From the NCBI GenBank assembly GCA_039583875.1, contig CM077157.1, forward strand, positions 79,546,346-79,610,345: 64,000 bases of DNA. The letters are read 5' to 3'. Both the position numbers and the translations under genes were made by a program. The notes below the pieces were generated by a model, which saw nothing but the letters and a program-made list of their open reading frames with translations, ran no database searches and had not been told where the DNA came from. This document shows positions 46,417 to 57,689 of the stretch, piece after piece. This DNA comes from Platanthera guangdongensis. Lineage: Eukaryota; Streptophyta; Magnoliopsida; Asparagales; Orchidaceae. Within the stretch, counting starts at the first letter, position 1. Each line of letters opens with the position of its first letter.

Positions 46417-47922
46417 CCTAGTGAAAAAAGGTGATGGCTCCACGTCATTTTAATCGATGTTGTCCGAGGAAGAAAGTTTTGGACGGGTTCTTCTGTGGAG
46501 CCTGTAGTTTGGGTGATCCAGATTGTTTGAATCGGTAGTTAGCATCTCCAGACTCAATTGGAAGTGGCAGTGCTGGATCTCTTCAATAAACCAGAGTCGA
46601 AGGACTGTGGATTTCGCCAGTAAGCTCTAGCAAGGTCTAGTGGGACATCTGCGATAGGCACGCCATTAATTCTACAGAGGAGTGTTTTGTGCTCTATCAT
46701 TGGAACTGGGTTGTTGTATTCTTATTCATGCTAAAATGCACAATATTACTATTTTTGAATGATAATAATGCTCAAATATTTCTGGCATTCAAAATGAATA
46801 AGAATATGTTTTTGTTCCTGTACTCCATTTAGACTGTTCCCTTCGAGCCTTAATTTTTCGTGCCAAAAGCTGTTGTTGCCAAATAGGTTTAATCATTTAA
46901 GGAGTTGTTATTGTTTCATCTTACATGGCTGCATGTCGATCCGGGCAATGTACTAAAGTACTCGTTCTTTGTCAAAGATAATTCCAAATGGGCAGGTTTC
47001 CACGAAGTACCATAGGACCACGTAGGCTTCTTTAGGAAAATCATAGTAAAATTCTTCCCTGCATTCAAGTATGGTTAGAAAAGGAAACCCAGGATGCAAC
47101 GGAAAGCTAGCAAGAGGACATCCATTCAAGTCGTATCGTCTGATATAGATTCTCCGGAAAGCAAGCAAACAAGACAATGACCTTTTTTGGAGGACAAAAT
47201 AAAGTAATTTGTCCTTAATATGTGTTGGGAGATCTTCTGTCCAAAAATAGTAAATGACAGGGAATATCAGAGATCGTTCTCTAAGTTCTAGATAAGAAAT
47301 CTGAGAGGAAATTGGTTTTTCCCTTGATGTGTCAGACTTCAAATTTTCACTGAGAGAACCAATTTGTCCACTGCAGGAGTTGGGCCTGGGGCAGCACCTT
47401 TTGTTTGAATTATAGCATCTTATAAAATGTTGACATGTCCATTTCCATGAGGAAGTGTTGTCCAATAAGGTGAAATTAGTACTTCTTGATCCCCTTTTCA
47501 TGGCTAGGATTTCTTTGTATGTAGGGTGATAGTGAAGTTTTCCAATCTTGAACGCACCGTTCTTGTATCCGCAGAGTTGTCGTTTTTCATTTATTTTTAA
47601 GTAATATAGCTCCCCAAAAATGAACGCTAGCGTCAGTCTGAAGGACTTCCCTGCCCGATGATGGAATCTTAAGTGGTGGCAAATTCTCTATTAGGGAATT
47701 TAATTTCCTGACAGTTTTAGTGCAGGCCTCATTCGATACGGTGGAGCCCCTTTTTTGAGCTAATTAGTGAGAGGAGTCCTGAATTTGACCAAACCATGAA
47801 TGAGCTTTGTCATATAATTAACAATGTCCAAGAACTGTTGAACCTGCTTGAATATGAAAGTGAGGGTTCCAACAAGTAGGGTTCCAACATAATGTTAAGT
47901 TCTCATTTGAAAAATGATCCAA
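46417..47922 (-). pseudogene. Pararetrovirus region downstream of reverse transcriptase
   Basis: One 182-residue open frame (46953-47501) remains, with an acidic and aromatic C-terminal half. It lies where the RNase H end and the C-terminal or inclusion-type region of such viruses would be. I cannot assign a domain with confidence. The rest of the segment has no open frame. Confidence 0.45.
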
Positions 47923-48720
47923 TTAGGTTGCAATATACGGTTGGAGCTGATACTGACTATTCGATATGTGCATTCTCAAGAAGTCAATGTCAGTTTCTCC
48001 AATAATCAACTTTTTCTCGGATAACACAATGTCATATTTTCTTACCAAATCATGAAATTGTGAGTGCAGGGCATGATGATTGTCCACGTCAAGGGAGAAC
48101 AATAGAATGTCGCTGATTTTGACCAATGCATTATTCATGCTGGGCTGAAAAATCATTGGTATAGCCTTCTGGAATAATGAAGGAGCCGATTTTAGCCCAA
48201 AGTCTAGAACGGTCAAATAGTAGTGCCTTTCTTGGATGTAAAATCCAATCTTTTGCCAGTCATTAGGATGAATACCAAGTTGTTAGAAACCAATTTTAAG
48301 ATTGGACATGGAGAATATCTTTGGTAGAGGAAGTTTCTGGAAAAAGACTTCTCTTATTGGTAGAAGAAATTAATCAACTTCAAGTAAATGATTGAGTGTC
48401 TGGTAGTTTATCACCAATCTAATCTTTCATACATCTTGCTCGGATCTTTTGTTCACATAGAAGACTTCATAAGCCCATTGTGACTTTGAGGGTTTAATTA
48501 ACTTTTCTTGTTGCAGTTGATCAATTTCTTTCATAGCAAGGGTGTAATGATCTGGGTTTATACCATTGTGACTTGCCTTTGTAGATTTGATATCTTCATT
48601 CTTTTGAAAGGCAAGGAGACGAATAATTTAGGATTCTCCCATAGAGGATGATCGCATTTTTTTCAGAAATTGTCTGATTCCGCGCAAAAGGTGCGAGCAA
48701 TATCGTCCCTCATTGGGCTT
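47923..48720 (-). pseudogene. Pararetrovirus reverse transcriptase, degenerate
   Basis: The best part is 47923-48216, with FGLKSAPSLFQKAI, a catalytic box that now reads KISDILLFS in place of the usual Tyr/Val-Ile-Asp-Asp pattern, and the LSEKKLIIGETDIDFL block typical of caulimovirids. Upstream relics of the QLGIHPNDW type continue to about 48400 with stops. The gene is inactive. Confidence 0.75.
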
Positions 48721-49395
48721 AGGATTCCAACCAGATAAAGATGTAGAGTCTTTGTACATGGTAGCTGATGATTTTTATACTTTAGCCCTTATTCCACAAG
48801 AAGCACTTCAGAGAGTGCAATATATCAAACCCAATGAGGTCTTTTTTAGAGGATTCTGATCCATAAACTTGATGCTGAACAATATATCCTAGAAATTTGA
48901 ATGTTGATGGGATTGCTAATCAGAGTGATTGTGAAAGTATCGTCGTTGGCTGCTCAAAATGATCTATAATAAGAGTTATAACAATCTTTTGGTAGAATAT
49001 TTGGCTTCATGATGGAAGGCGCAGCTCCTATGTCGAATAATGTTATCACTGGAATAAGTTTATCTTATTTCCCGGTGAAAAATGTGGATATTAGAAGAAA
49101 GAGTTGGTTGGCAAAAAAGATTATCTTCAGTTGCGAGAGAGTGCATATCATCAAAGAGAACCACACCATCATCTTATTTGATAGATGAGTCTCAAAGATC
49201 TGCCCTGAGCGCAAGGATTATGTTAGGCCTTGCATCATCATCAATGGAAAAGAGTAACTTAATATTATAATTGTCTGTCTTCAACTTAAGAAAGTTTCAC
49301 AATGAGTCGTGAACTTTTCTCTTTGGCTGGACAATCTTTAATAAAATGTCCCTTCTTCTGGCATATATAACACCTTGATGATTTTGTATTCCCCT
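48721..49395 (-). pseudogene. Pararetrovirus zinc knuckle and protease relic
   Basis: The coat protein zinc knuckle CYICQKKGHFIKDC is intact at about 49326-49373. Further along, a protease-like LFDIGAAPSIM at about 49010-49060 has Ile in place of the Thr of the catalytic triad. Stops separate the two. Confidence 0.65.
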
Positions 49396-49404
49396 TATCG
49401 TTCC

Positions 49405-49860
49405 GATCTCTAGAATTGGAATTAAGAATTGGAATTGAGGCAACAGAATTCCAATTTCAGTGTTTGGATGTTAGGAATTCCTTCGGAATTGGAATTGGTC
49501 TAATTTCATGAAATTCAATTTTGTACTATGACCAATTCTTAGGGATAAAGACAGATATCTCATGGAATTTAGTTTTTTACTATGGCCGATCTCGTCGTCG
49601 TCATCGCCCAATCTCGTCGTCGCCAGCCGATCTCGTGGTCGCCGCCCGATCTCGTCGTCGCCGCCCGATCTCGCTGCCGCCGCCGCCCGATCACGCCGTC
49701 GCCGCCCGATCTCGTTGCTGTCGCCGCCCGATCTCGCCGCCACTACCCGATCTCGTCACCGCCACCCGATCTCACCGCAGCTGTCACAGGAATTGGAATT
49801 GGATGAATTCCAATTCTGCAATTTCAATTCTTGTGATCCGAACGAACCCTTATTGTTTGG
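49405..49860. mobile_element. MITE with GC-rich minisatellite inside the pararetrovirus coat protein gene
   Basis: An insertion of about 450 bp lies between the coat protein part at 49870-50234 and the zinc knuckle at 49373. Both flanks are rich in AATTGGAATT motifs. The right end AAGGGTTCGTTCGGATC (complement of 49838-49855) and the left GTGTTTGGATG resemble hAT-type MITE ends. The core (about 49585-49790) is a tandem array of about 18 bp CCGATCTCGTCGTCGCCG units. Exact ends and duplication are not resolved. Confidence 0.55.
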
Positions 49861-49869
49861 GAAATTTCC

Positions 49870-51500
49870 ACTTATTCCTTTTGGAAAAATAATTCTTTCC
49901 TCCATCCTTGAATTTGAAAAATTTATCATTTTGTCTTCTTGTTGCACGCACAAGATTTGTATTTTTTACACTTGATCTGAAGATCATTACGATCACAAGA
50001 CGACCCAGGGTTCTTGCTCTGGTTTTCAATCTGCTTGAGGAATCTCATCTGGTTGCACAATTTTTCAAATGAAAGTAACACATTATAGTACAACGCACCA
50101 ATAGATGTATGACTGATCGGAATGTCATTCACTTGAAGGAGTCGGGATATTTTGTTTCTAAGAAACTCTGGAAGCGAATTTAGGAACGTCTGTTTCAAGT
50201 TGACGTCGCTGATTCTTAGATGGCATAGAACCATTTAGACATTTTTTCATAATGGTTTTCCAAATCTATTATTTTATATGAGCAACACCTCAAGCTCAAG
50301 TATTCTTCTCTGACTTAATTAGTATAGTGATCTCATACTCCCAAGAATTCATTCTGTGCATGCAAAATCGGGACATCCACATTTGGACTTTGTTTGACCA
50401 GCTATTGTCAGTACGCTCCCAGACCGATCCACTATTGCCTTAGTGTGCCATGAAAATTGAAACGAATCTGTCTACGATAGCAAGCATTGTCATTTCTGGC
50501 TATAGCAATTCTGCATTGCACAAAGCATGTATTTCATAAATGTTGCCCCACATTTTTGATGGTGAAATATTGTCAAACGAGAAGCCGTTTAAGGGGTCAT
50601 TGTGGAAATGGCCTGATTGCTTAGTCTTTGATGGGATGCTTGACCAAGCTTGTATGCTTCATCTTCAATAGTGGGATCTTTTGTAGGTGGATCAGCTATT
50701 AGAATGTTGAGTGACATACTTTCATCATCTGAATCTTCAGAGCACTTCTCCCTTAGAGATGGTGGTTGTTCTGAATACTGTGGTAGTGTAGCTATATTCT
50801 TCAATAATGAGGATATTGGATTTTTAACCATAAGCTGAGAAGATGATTAGGTTGTCAGCAACTCTTGAGGAGAAGATTCGTTATATGGTGATTTCTCTGG
50901 TTTTCTCTTTGAAGATTGAGGTGCTTCATAGTACGTCCTTGGGAGAAATGTCGCACTATTGAAGGGAATGTGATCAAACGGGGAGAAAGTTGATAGTGAT
51001 TGGGAATACGATGAAAGTGGATGTAAAAAAGAGTAAGACTGGGCTTCATAATATCCTAGAGAATGATATTATTTTTGGGGTTGGATAGAATTAAGTTGGG
51101 CTTTGAGGCCCTTTAACTCTGTCTCCTTTTGGGCCAGAATTGGTGAATTGAAAGAGACAGTATTGACGATCTGAAGTAATTCATGATGCACGGAAGTTCT
51201 CTCATATTGTAGCTACATCGTGACTCTGGTGATAGTTAAAAGCCCATGGTCGAGCCTTTTCTCTATCATATATTGGATTGCTAATGTTTGCTTCAAGAAT
51301 TTATTTTGCGCTATTGCATTTTCAGACTACCAATTCAATGTAGCTTATGCATGAGATATATGCATAGTTGTCCCATCTGGATTTTTAGTGCTTGGAGTTT
51401 TTATCTTCTAAGCATGGGAAGTCCTACCTCCATCAAACTCCATCGGAGGAACTTCTTTATAATAAGAAGTTGGCTGGAGCATGCTGATCTCTGATTCTTT
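49870..51500 (-). pseudogene. Pararetrovirus coat protein region, degenerate
   Basis: The 49926-50234 frame shows the conserved caulimovirid capsid pattern (FLNSLPEFLRNKISRLL, FEKLCNQMRFLK) followed by a Cys/Lys-rich stretch with CKKYKSCAC. The part from 50240 to 51500 has only short frames and relics. The zinc knuckle belonging to it is beyond the MITE. Confidence 0.65.
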
Positions 51501-52690
51501 ATAATAAATGACATAATTGTCAAACGTTTTGGATGGCTCTGTAAGCAATCAGACTTATGGATCTCCTTTTCATAGCATTTCTTAAGCAGTCGTTGTGTTG
51601 ACTTTCATTGATCGGAATCACCATCATCACATTTATCTGCTCCACATTTAGCATATGAGCAAATATCAAAAAATGTATGACCATCTCCATCTTTGAATTG
51701 ATAGACAGGTAATCTATCGGATCTGAAAGAAAGGATGGGCACATCGAGCCCAAATACTTTGTCTTCAATCATGCTCATCTCCGAAGTGAAGATGGGGGGA
51801 CATGTTGGAAGAGGAGTCTTCTCTATTGAACATGATTTCCACCGCGTCGTATTCCTTACTTATAAATGAAGATTTATATAGTGAATCAGCTTCTTATTGC
51901 TCTGCACCATCTCATAGTGTGTAATCCATGACTTACGAAGAAGTTTAATGTTGCTTCGGGATATGAACGCACAAGGAGCCTGAGCGGGCATCTATCTCCA
52001 AGTAGAGAGCTTATTTTGTGTCTTGAGAAAGACATAAGTCGAAGGAATGATTTTGAATCTGATTGGGCATTTGATAATGGAGCGTAGAAGCATATGTACC
52101 TGCAACTTTGGGTGCCCCAACAATCTGAAGATGAACCTTAAGGTTGTTGTAAATAAGCAAATCATCAAGCCTCAGGTTGAAGTTTGGAAATAGTGTCACA
52201 AAAACTGTGTCAGTATTTAGGATAGTATAAATAGTTGCAATGCAGGCATGAATCTATTGTTAAAACCTTATGTCCAGTAGAGCTAATCTACCAATTATTG
52301 AACTACCGGGAGGTCTTTCCTTGTGTGCAAGAGTGAGAGACATTCTAACTGCTCCAAAATGGATATGCAAATAAATATGAGCCCTCCATTGTCGTGGTAG
52401 AGACTCGTTCAATTGCATATGGAAGATCTGTTCTGCTTCCGTAGCAGGAATTGGTACTTTTCTAGCCTTCAAGCTAAGATAAGTTTCCTTGCAATGAGTG
52501 TCTTGCTGGAACAGAGAGCTTGCCTGAAAACTCGAAAAACAGGAGGATGTTTCTTAGTGAAGGTTTTGTACGTATTTAACAAAAGGTCGGTTACCAGAAT
52601 TCGACTATCTTCAGAGAGATAATCGACCATATAGAGCAAATCAAAAATTTTAATATAAAAGATGAACTAAAGGAATTACGAGAAAAAGAA
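51501..52690 (-). pseudogene. Pararetrovirus movement protein and following region, degenerate
   Basis: The 52260-52472 frame has RQWRAHIYLHIHFGAVRMSL and then IGRLALLDIRF, a pattern of 30K-type movement proteins in Petuvirus- and Florendovirus-like genomes. The continuation at 52011-52199 and the frame at 51520-51768 are shifted pieces. Such proteins help virus spread through plasmodesmata; this copy cannot be translated whole. Confidence 0.6.
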
Positions 52691-53071
52691 AAATAAGATG
52701 AACGAGTAACATAATTTGGATTTGCTATAGATGTAAGAGTCCTTATTTCTCAAGAATCTTCTTTGGTGTTGTGACGGCATACTATCATACCGAACAATAC
52801 AACCATCGTTAATTCTTGTAATAATCTGAGCATATACGCACCGCCGCACTCCCATAACAGCTTCTAGGCCCACAACTCCCAATCACGCAAGAATTCTCCT
52901 CAAGTTCTGGTTTAAAATTTCTGATGTGGAGGATCTCTTAGAAAGGGCAACCATAGATCATACTTTCTATCATCAACCTTATGCAAGCCAGCATGAACAT
53001 ATCAGGCCAAAAGCATCATGAACACCATTGGTCATGAGGAGAAATAAGGGGAAGTTTTTAAGCTTTCTGAC

Positions 53072-53089
53072 AACCTGACTCTGATACCA
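53072..53089 (-). other. Primer binding site of the pararetrovirus
   Basis: TGGTATCAGAGTCAGGTT on the minus strand matches the initiator tRNA-Met complement with one mismatch. It directly follows the inner edge of the terminal repeat. Confidence 0.8.
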
Positions 53090-53567
53090 AGATTGCAATT
53101 CATGGAGAGAGATACAACCGCACATGAGGGATATAAGATTAAAGGAAGAACAAGAGAGTAAGAACAACAAGAACACAAGAACATATTAGAACACTTGAAG
53201 AACAATGAAACTATATTGCTAAGAAATATTGGTCAAGGCTGAGACACCCAAAACAATTACAATGGACCCTTATTTATAGTAATCATGGGGGGACAACATA
53301 CATCACACGTTATCTTTAGGGATAAGATTCCTTTCTTACAATACTAACTATTCATTTCTTGACTTCTACGACACACCAGAATAACTTTATATGTTATCGT
53401 AAGGGATAAGATTACTTGACTTCTATGACACTCAACATATAATATATCTTATCTAAAGAGATAAAATTCCTTCTACTTTACACATCACGGTTTAAGACAA
53501 ACATATTACACACCACATTATTACATATAATCTTTTCATGCACAAGTAACAAATGTTCTTTCACCTT
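53090..53567 (-). repeat. Terminal direct repeat of the pararetrovirus, upstream copy
   Basis: It matches 44145-44247 plus 46050-46416, for example in GAGATACAACC...AGAACAAGA, the GGGATAAGATT repeats and the CTTCTACGACAC box. It holds a TATA-like ACTATAAATA on the minus strand at 53280-53271, so it carries the promoter and leader. Duplicated GGATAAGATT/TATCTTATC motifs recur three times. Confidence 0.75.
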
Positions 53568-53928
53568 TGTAATTATGCACCACTAAATTGAAGTGTAGAT
53601 CATCATTTTATCTATAATATTATTCAAACATGACTTGAGAACCCAATATCACTATCTGAGAGATTTTTTTTAATGCATGGGCAAAATCAGATCACTATCC
53701 AGGATAAAGATGTCTATCAATATGATGCAACGTAAAAGAAAGTGTCAAGCTATTGAATGCAACAGTGTAATAGTAATCAAAAGATACAAAAACAAAAAAC
53801 AATTGGTATAAATAACTTGGGCTCACGAATATATGTTTTTTTAGATTCATGTGAAAATTCCAATGAGGCTCATGCGCATGAACAAGTCCATGATAAGATT
53901 CATTGGTGAGCTTAAGGTCAATTTCGAG
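53568..53928. other. Intron sequence without recognisable feature
   Basis: AT-rich DNA between the pararetrovirus and the hAT-like element. No gene is supported. Confidence 0.5.
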
Positions 53929-53936
53929 CTATGTAG

Positions 53937-54988
53937 CACGAGGACAAAAACAGAATACGATACGAAACGGATACGGGAAACGTGATTTTTTAAAAAATTA
54001 GGACACGGGAAATGTTTTTAATTATTTTTAATTATTTTAATATAAGTATTAATTAATATAAAAATAAGACAACTAACAAACTATTTGTACATACCTTGAA
54101 TTGTAAAGAAAAAAATTAATAAGACTATATTATATATCATTGACATTTCATATAATGCTATAAATAACATTCAAGGAAACAATCACAATAAAGAACAATC
54201 AGATTAACATGGTGCTAACATTAAGAACTCAAGTTTTATGGAAGGAAAGCCATCAAGGGCAAGGGGAAAATCTCATCTTCATTACTTGTTTGAGTTGGAG
54301 GAGTTGGGGGATTATCAATGTAAATACCATAAGCAAAATTAGATTACTTAGTAACAAATAGAGAATACAGATGTAGTCGTACTTAACAATGTTTTTAGAC
54401 ATATATTGGATATTAATATGATGCAGAAAGAAGAACCAGGAGAAGAAGAAGAAGCAGGAGAAGGAGGAGAAGAAGGAGAAGCAGAAGAAGAAGAAGAAGG
54501 AGGAGGAGGAGGAGGAGATGCAGGAGAAGAAGGAGGAGGAGAAGAAGAAGCAGGAGGAGAAGAAGAAGGAGGAGGAGGAGGAGAAGGAGGAGACGAAGGA
54601 GGAGGAGGAGAAGAAGAAGAAGTAGAAGAAGAAGAATCAGAAGAAGAAGCAGGAGAAGAAGCAGAAGAAGAAGAAGAAGAAGAAGAAGAAGAAGAAGAAG
54701 GACGAGGAGGAGGAGTACCTGCAGGATCGGCGGAATCGGGAGCGGAACGCCGGCGGGATCGGGAGAGGAACAGGAAAACCTAATGCGTAAAATGAAATAC
54801 GCGAGCTATATATCTCAAGGAATCACGTATCCCTCTTGCGGGATACGCGATTCCGAAAATAAAATATATATATTTTTTAAAAAATGTGTTTCCTGAAGTT
54901 TCGGAAATGCGTTTCCGCACGTTTCCGAGCGTTTCCCGTATCTGGTACGTGTTCGAGTCGATACGTAGACCATTTTTAAGTATTCGTG
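53937..54988. mobile_element. hAT-like non-autonomous transposon
   Basis: The 1052 bp segment has CACGAGGACA at the left and the complement of CACGAATACT at the right. Related subterminal motifs lie in inverted orientation (GATACGGGAAACG near both ends, TTTTTTAAAAAATT). The flanking 8-mers CTATGTAG (53929-53936) and CTTTGTAG (54989-54996) agree in 7 of 8, as for a decayed hAT duplication. The interior is dominated by a GA-rich microsatellite. No transposase is coded. Confidence 0.6.
54426..54710. repeat. GAA/GGA microsatellite
   Basis: About 285 bp of interrupted GAA and GGA triplets. It yields an artefact open frame of Glu and Gly (54406-54783). One strand is all purine, which favours triplex or slipped structures. 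Confidence 0.9.
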
Positions 54989-54996
54989 CTTTGTAG

Positions 54997-55766
54997 ATTT
55001 CAAGGATATGTGAAATGCAAGATCATTTTGCAATGATAATTTTCATCTAGGTTTGACTTCTAGTAAATGATCATGGTCTTTAATATCATAATCACCAATA
55101 ACATGGAAAAAATTGTGATAAATTTTAGAAACATAAAATTTTCTTTTAGATTATCATTTAATAAAGAATCAGGAACTTATATATAAGAATGATAACATAG
55201 AAAGATTTGTAAACTTTTTAACTTGTTAATCATTCGAATGAGATTTCTGAATAAACTCTTCCTCGACGCTTCTCATATTTTGATAAATTATAGGTATTTT
55301 ACCCATTTTTTGTGTGGCGATGATGATTGTGATAATTGACTCTATCTCAAGTTGGATGCCTAAAAATGTTGTTTGTCATCCATGGAAGACATCTTGCAAC
55401 ATAGCATAATGTGATTGAGTTGCGTTCACATTATGAGCACCTTGACTCGTCATGGGATGATAAGAATTAACTAGGATGCAAAATGAGGCTAAAGATTGTT
55501 TAAAATGTATAATTGATAAGATAATTTGGATTTATTTTTTGAATTTTCTTAAAGTGAAAAGCAGTTTGATGCAAACCTCACGCGTGTTTGCTTTGATACC
55601 AAATATAATACACTCCAAAATGCTATGATACCAAATAAATGCAACCTAACTCTGAAACGAAATTGATGCACTCCTAGTTGTCTAATCTAACTTTCATGCC
55701 AATTGATGTGAACCTAGTTGCAAAGAGATGCTCTCATACCACTAGATGCAATGTTACACGTTCTTG
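54997..55766. other. Intron sequence without a gene
   Basis: AT-rich. Around 55565-55750 several TTTGATACCAAAT / TGATGCAA motifs repeat, resembling a decayed primer site region of a minus-strand retroelement. That is too weak to call. Confidence 0.4.
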
Positions 55767-55785
55767 TCATTTAGGAGAACTATTA

Positions 55786-55966
55786 GGGAGGGCAATCCGG
55801 TGCACAAAGCATCCCCGCATAGTGAGGGTCCGAGGAAGGGTCCAACCACAAGGGTGAAATGTAAGCAAACCAAACCCTGCATTTTTGCAAGAGGCTGCTT
55901 CTAGGATTTGAACCCATGACCACAAGGTCAAACTCAACACCTCAACCGGTGCGCCAAGGTTCCCCT
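55786..55966 (-). mobile_element. Au-type SINE with perfect 19 bp target duplication
   Basis: On the minus strand: a head with GCGCACCGGTTGAGGTG, box B-like GGTTCAAATCC, body AATGCAGGG, GGACCCTCACTATGCGGGG, and a tail CCGGATTGCCCTCCCT. The flanks TCATTTAGGAGAACTATTA at 55767-55785 and 55967-55985 are the same, giving firm ends. It is the same family as the SINE at 32705. Confidence 0.92.
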
Positions 55967-55985
55967 TCATTTAGGAGAACTATTA

Positions 55986-56141
55986 AGGGGGGGATTAAAA
56001 ATGTAAATAAGTTAATGTACAAATCACCACGTACCATGAAATAAATGTTGCGCCAGTATGAGTTGGAGTTGATGTGACAAAATTGCAGGAAGGGTTGGGC
56101 GGTGTTATTGCCTCCGACGAGGCTCGGATTCGGTGGGGAGC
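55986..56141. other. Intron sequence without a gene
   Basis: Short flank between the SINE and the unidentified Pro-rich frame. Nothing recognised. Confidence 0.4.
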
Positions 56142-56712
56142 TCATGTTGCTAGGTGGGGTGCTAATGTTGCTTGGTGTGATTGATGGAAGAGTTTCAGCA
56201 GGTGGCAGAGGAACAATGGAGCCAGTGGAGAGCCAGAGGTGGAGGGAAAGTGATGTGGCTTAGAGTGAAGTTCTGGAAGAACCATAAAAAGGAGGATGAA
56301 CTGTGGTGTATCAGAGTGCAGTAGGGTCGAATTGTTGTCATCAGGGCTGATGTGGGTGTCAAGTTGGGTCAAAACCAAGTGTATCGGGATTGGGGAAGGT
56401 AAACATGGATGTTGCATTGTAGAGGGGTGGTTGTGTTGGGGCGATGGGAAGAGGGGTATCGGGAATTCAGGATTAGGGAAGGAAGTTGGTGTTGAAGGAG
56501 GCGCATTGTGTTGGGGGATTGGCATTGAGCTGTGAGATGGTACAGGAATGCCAATAGTTGGGCAGACCATACATGGTAGGGGTTATGCCAGTTGTGGGGC
56601 GGACCAGAGGAATTGGATGAATGGGCCTCGGTGAAGGAGGGGGTGTCATGGGTGCTGCTACACAGAAGGCCGGAGATGGTGTCAAAGGAGATGATGGAAA
56701 TAAGGAAGCCAA
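56142..56712 (-). other. Unidentified Pro/Ser-rich open frames
   Basis: Two overlapping minus-strand frames (56142-56570 and 56473-56712) are rich in Pro, Ser, His and Thr. The composition resembles the linker between integrase and reverse transcriptase in copia elements, but no catalytic block adjoins it. It may be a relic or a chance frame. On the plus strand a Lys/Arg-rich frame ends at 56864. Confidence 0.3.
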
Positions 56713-56870
56713 TGGTGAATCTTGCTTGTCAATGTGAGCATATCAACAAGAGAAGAGTTCATGCAGCCAAAACTAGCATGCATACAAGGGACAATTGTGT
56801 ATATCTTCACAAAGAGTGGGAGGAATTGGATCCTAACAAACGAAGAAGACGTCACAACAGGTAGTGAGCG

Positions 56871-57689
56871 CTAGGTCTGATCACGTGATATAAACAAGAG
56901 GAAAGATACACTCAAGAACCATGATATTAATGATTACGGTATGCCCACATCAAAATGACATGATGGAGGGTTGGATCCCTTGCACAGCATTAGGCTGAGT
57001 CTGAAAGACTAAAACATGAGATAACCCTAACCAATACACAAACCTTCCTCTATACATAAGGGCTATACAAATCACATGATAAACTTTTTAGTATATTAAT
57101 GATTACAAACTAAATTAAAGGGAAGCGACTCCAAGTCCTTCTCTCGACGTTAATGGGGCCATCCGTGCTGTGCGTATATGTAACACAATAGCTTGGTCAT
57201 TAGAAATTATGGTTTTCAGAATCCTCAAATCAATTCCATCGGGTGCCAGTAAGTTTTCACTTTTCATCCTAGTGGTTGTGCCTATTGATATCCCCCCGCG
57301 AGTAAGCTTGCCTTATATCTTCAATTGCTGGTAGTCATATTTTGCTGAAACGCACAACTGTTGGACAAGTTGTCTATGAAGTTCCGACACTTTCTTCGAG
57401 ACAAAGATATCTGCATTGCAACTTGAAGGAGAAGAGGAAAGAGAAATAACAAATGATTTTCCCAACAAAGGCCAAGGCAAACGACTTCTCAACGAAGCAT
57501 GGAGAAACATTCGAAAATATACTGAAACACGCATCACAGAAATCAAAAATTCAGAAAACTGGCATTGCAATTATATGTTTGAATGTATCATCACTAACTA
57601 AGCATACTATAGACTCACAGAAACACTTTGATAAGCCTATCTGAGTACAAAAACAAAAATAGAGTGCTGGAAGGAAAGAATATACTTAC
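56871..57689. other. Intron sequence next to the upstream HAD exon
   Basis: No gene supported. Short plus-strand frames at 57416-57644 are not conserved-looking. Confidence 0.45.

Larger units (their letters stand above)
44145..53567 (-). mobile_element. Endogenous pararetrovirus (Caulimoviridae, Florendovirus- or Petuvirus-like), degenerate
   Basis: On the minus strand the order is a terminal repeat (53567-53090) with a TATA-like box, a tRNA-Met primer site (53089-53072), movement protein, coat protein with zinc knuckle, protease, reverse transcriptase, a further region, and a second copy of the terminal repeat (46416-46050 and 44247-44145). The second copy is split by a solo LTR. There is no integrase. 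Every gene is full of stops and frameshifts, so it is an ancient, inactive copy. The two terminal repeats are partial copies of one another; a more-than-unit-length integration of a circular genome would explain them. Confidence 0.8.
35346..57689 (-). other. Giant intron (22,344 bp) of the HAD gene
   Basis: It has a donor GTAAGTATA at 57689 and an acceptor GCAACAG at 35346 on the minus strand, phase 2. In transcript order it contains a SINE, a hAT-like element with a GA microsatellite, an endogenous pararetrovirus hit by a SIRE-like solo LTR and a MITE, and a fold-back MITE hit by a full-length copia element. The transposons lie in both orientations. Whether the full length is spliced out in vivo cannot be seen from DNA. 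Confidence 0.75.

Noticed and set aside
49521..49975. Arg/Pro/Ser-rich frames
   Set aside because: Translation of an 18 bp minisatellite inside a MITE.
54406..54783. A 125-residue open frame of Glu and Gly
   Set aside because: It is the translation of a GAA/GGA microsatellite inside a hAT-like element.
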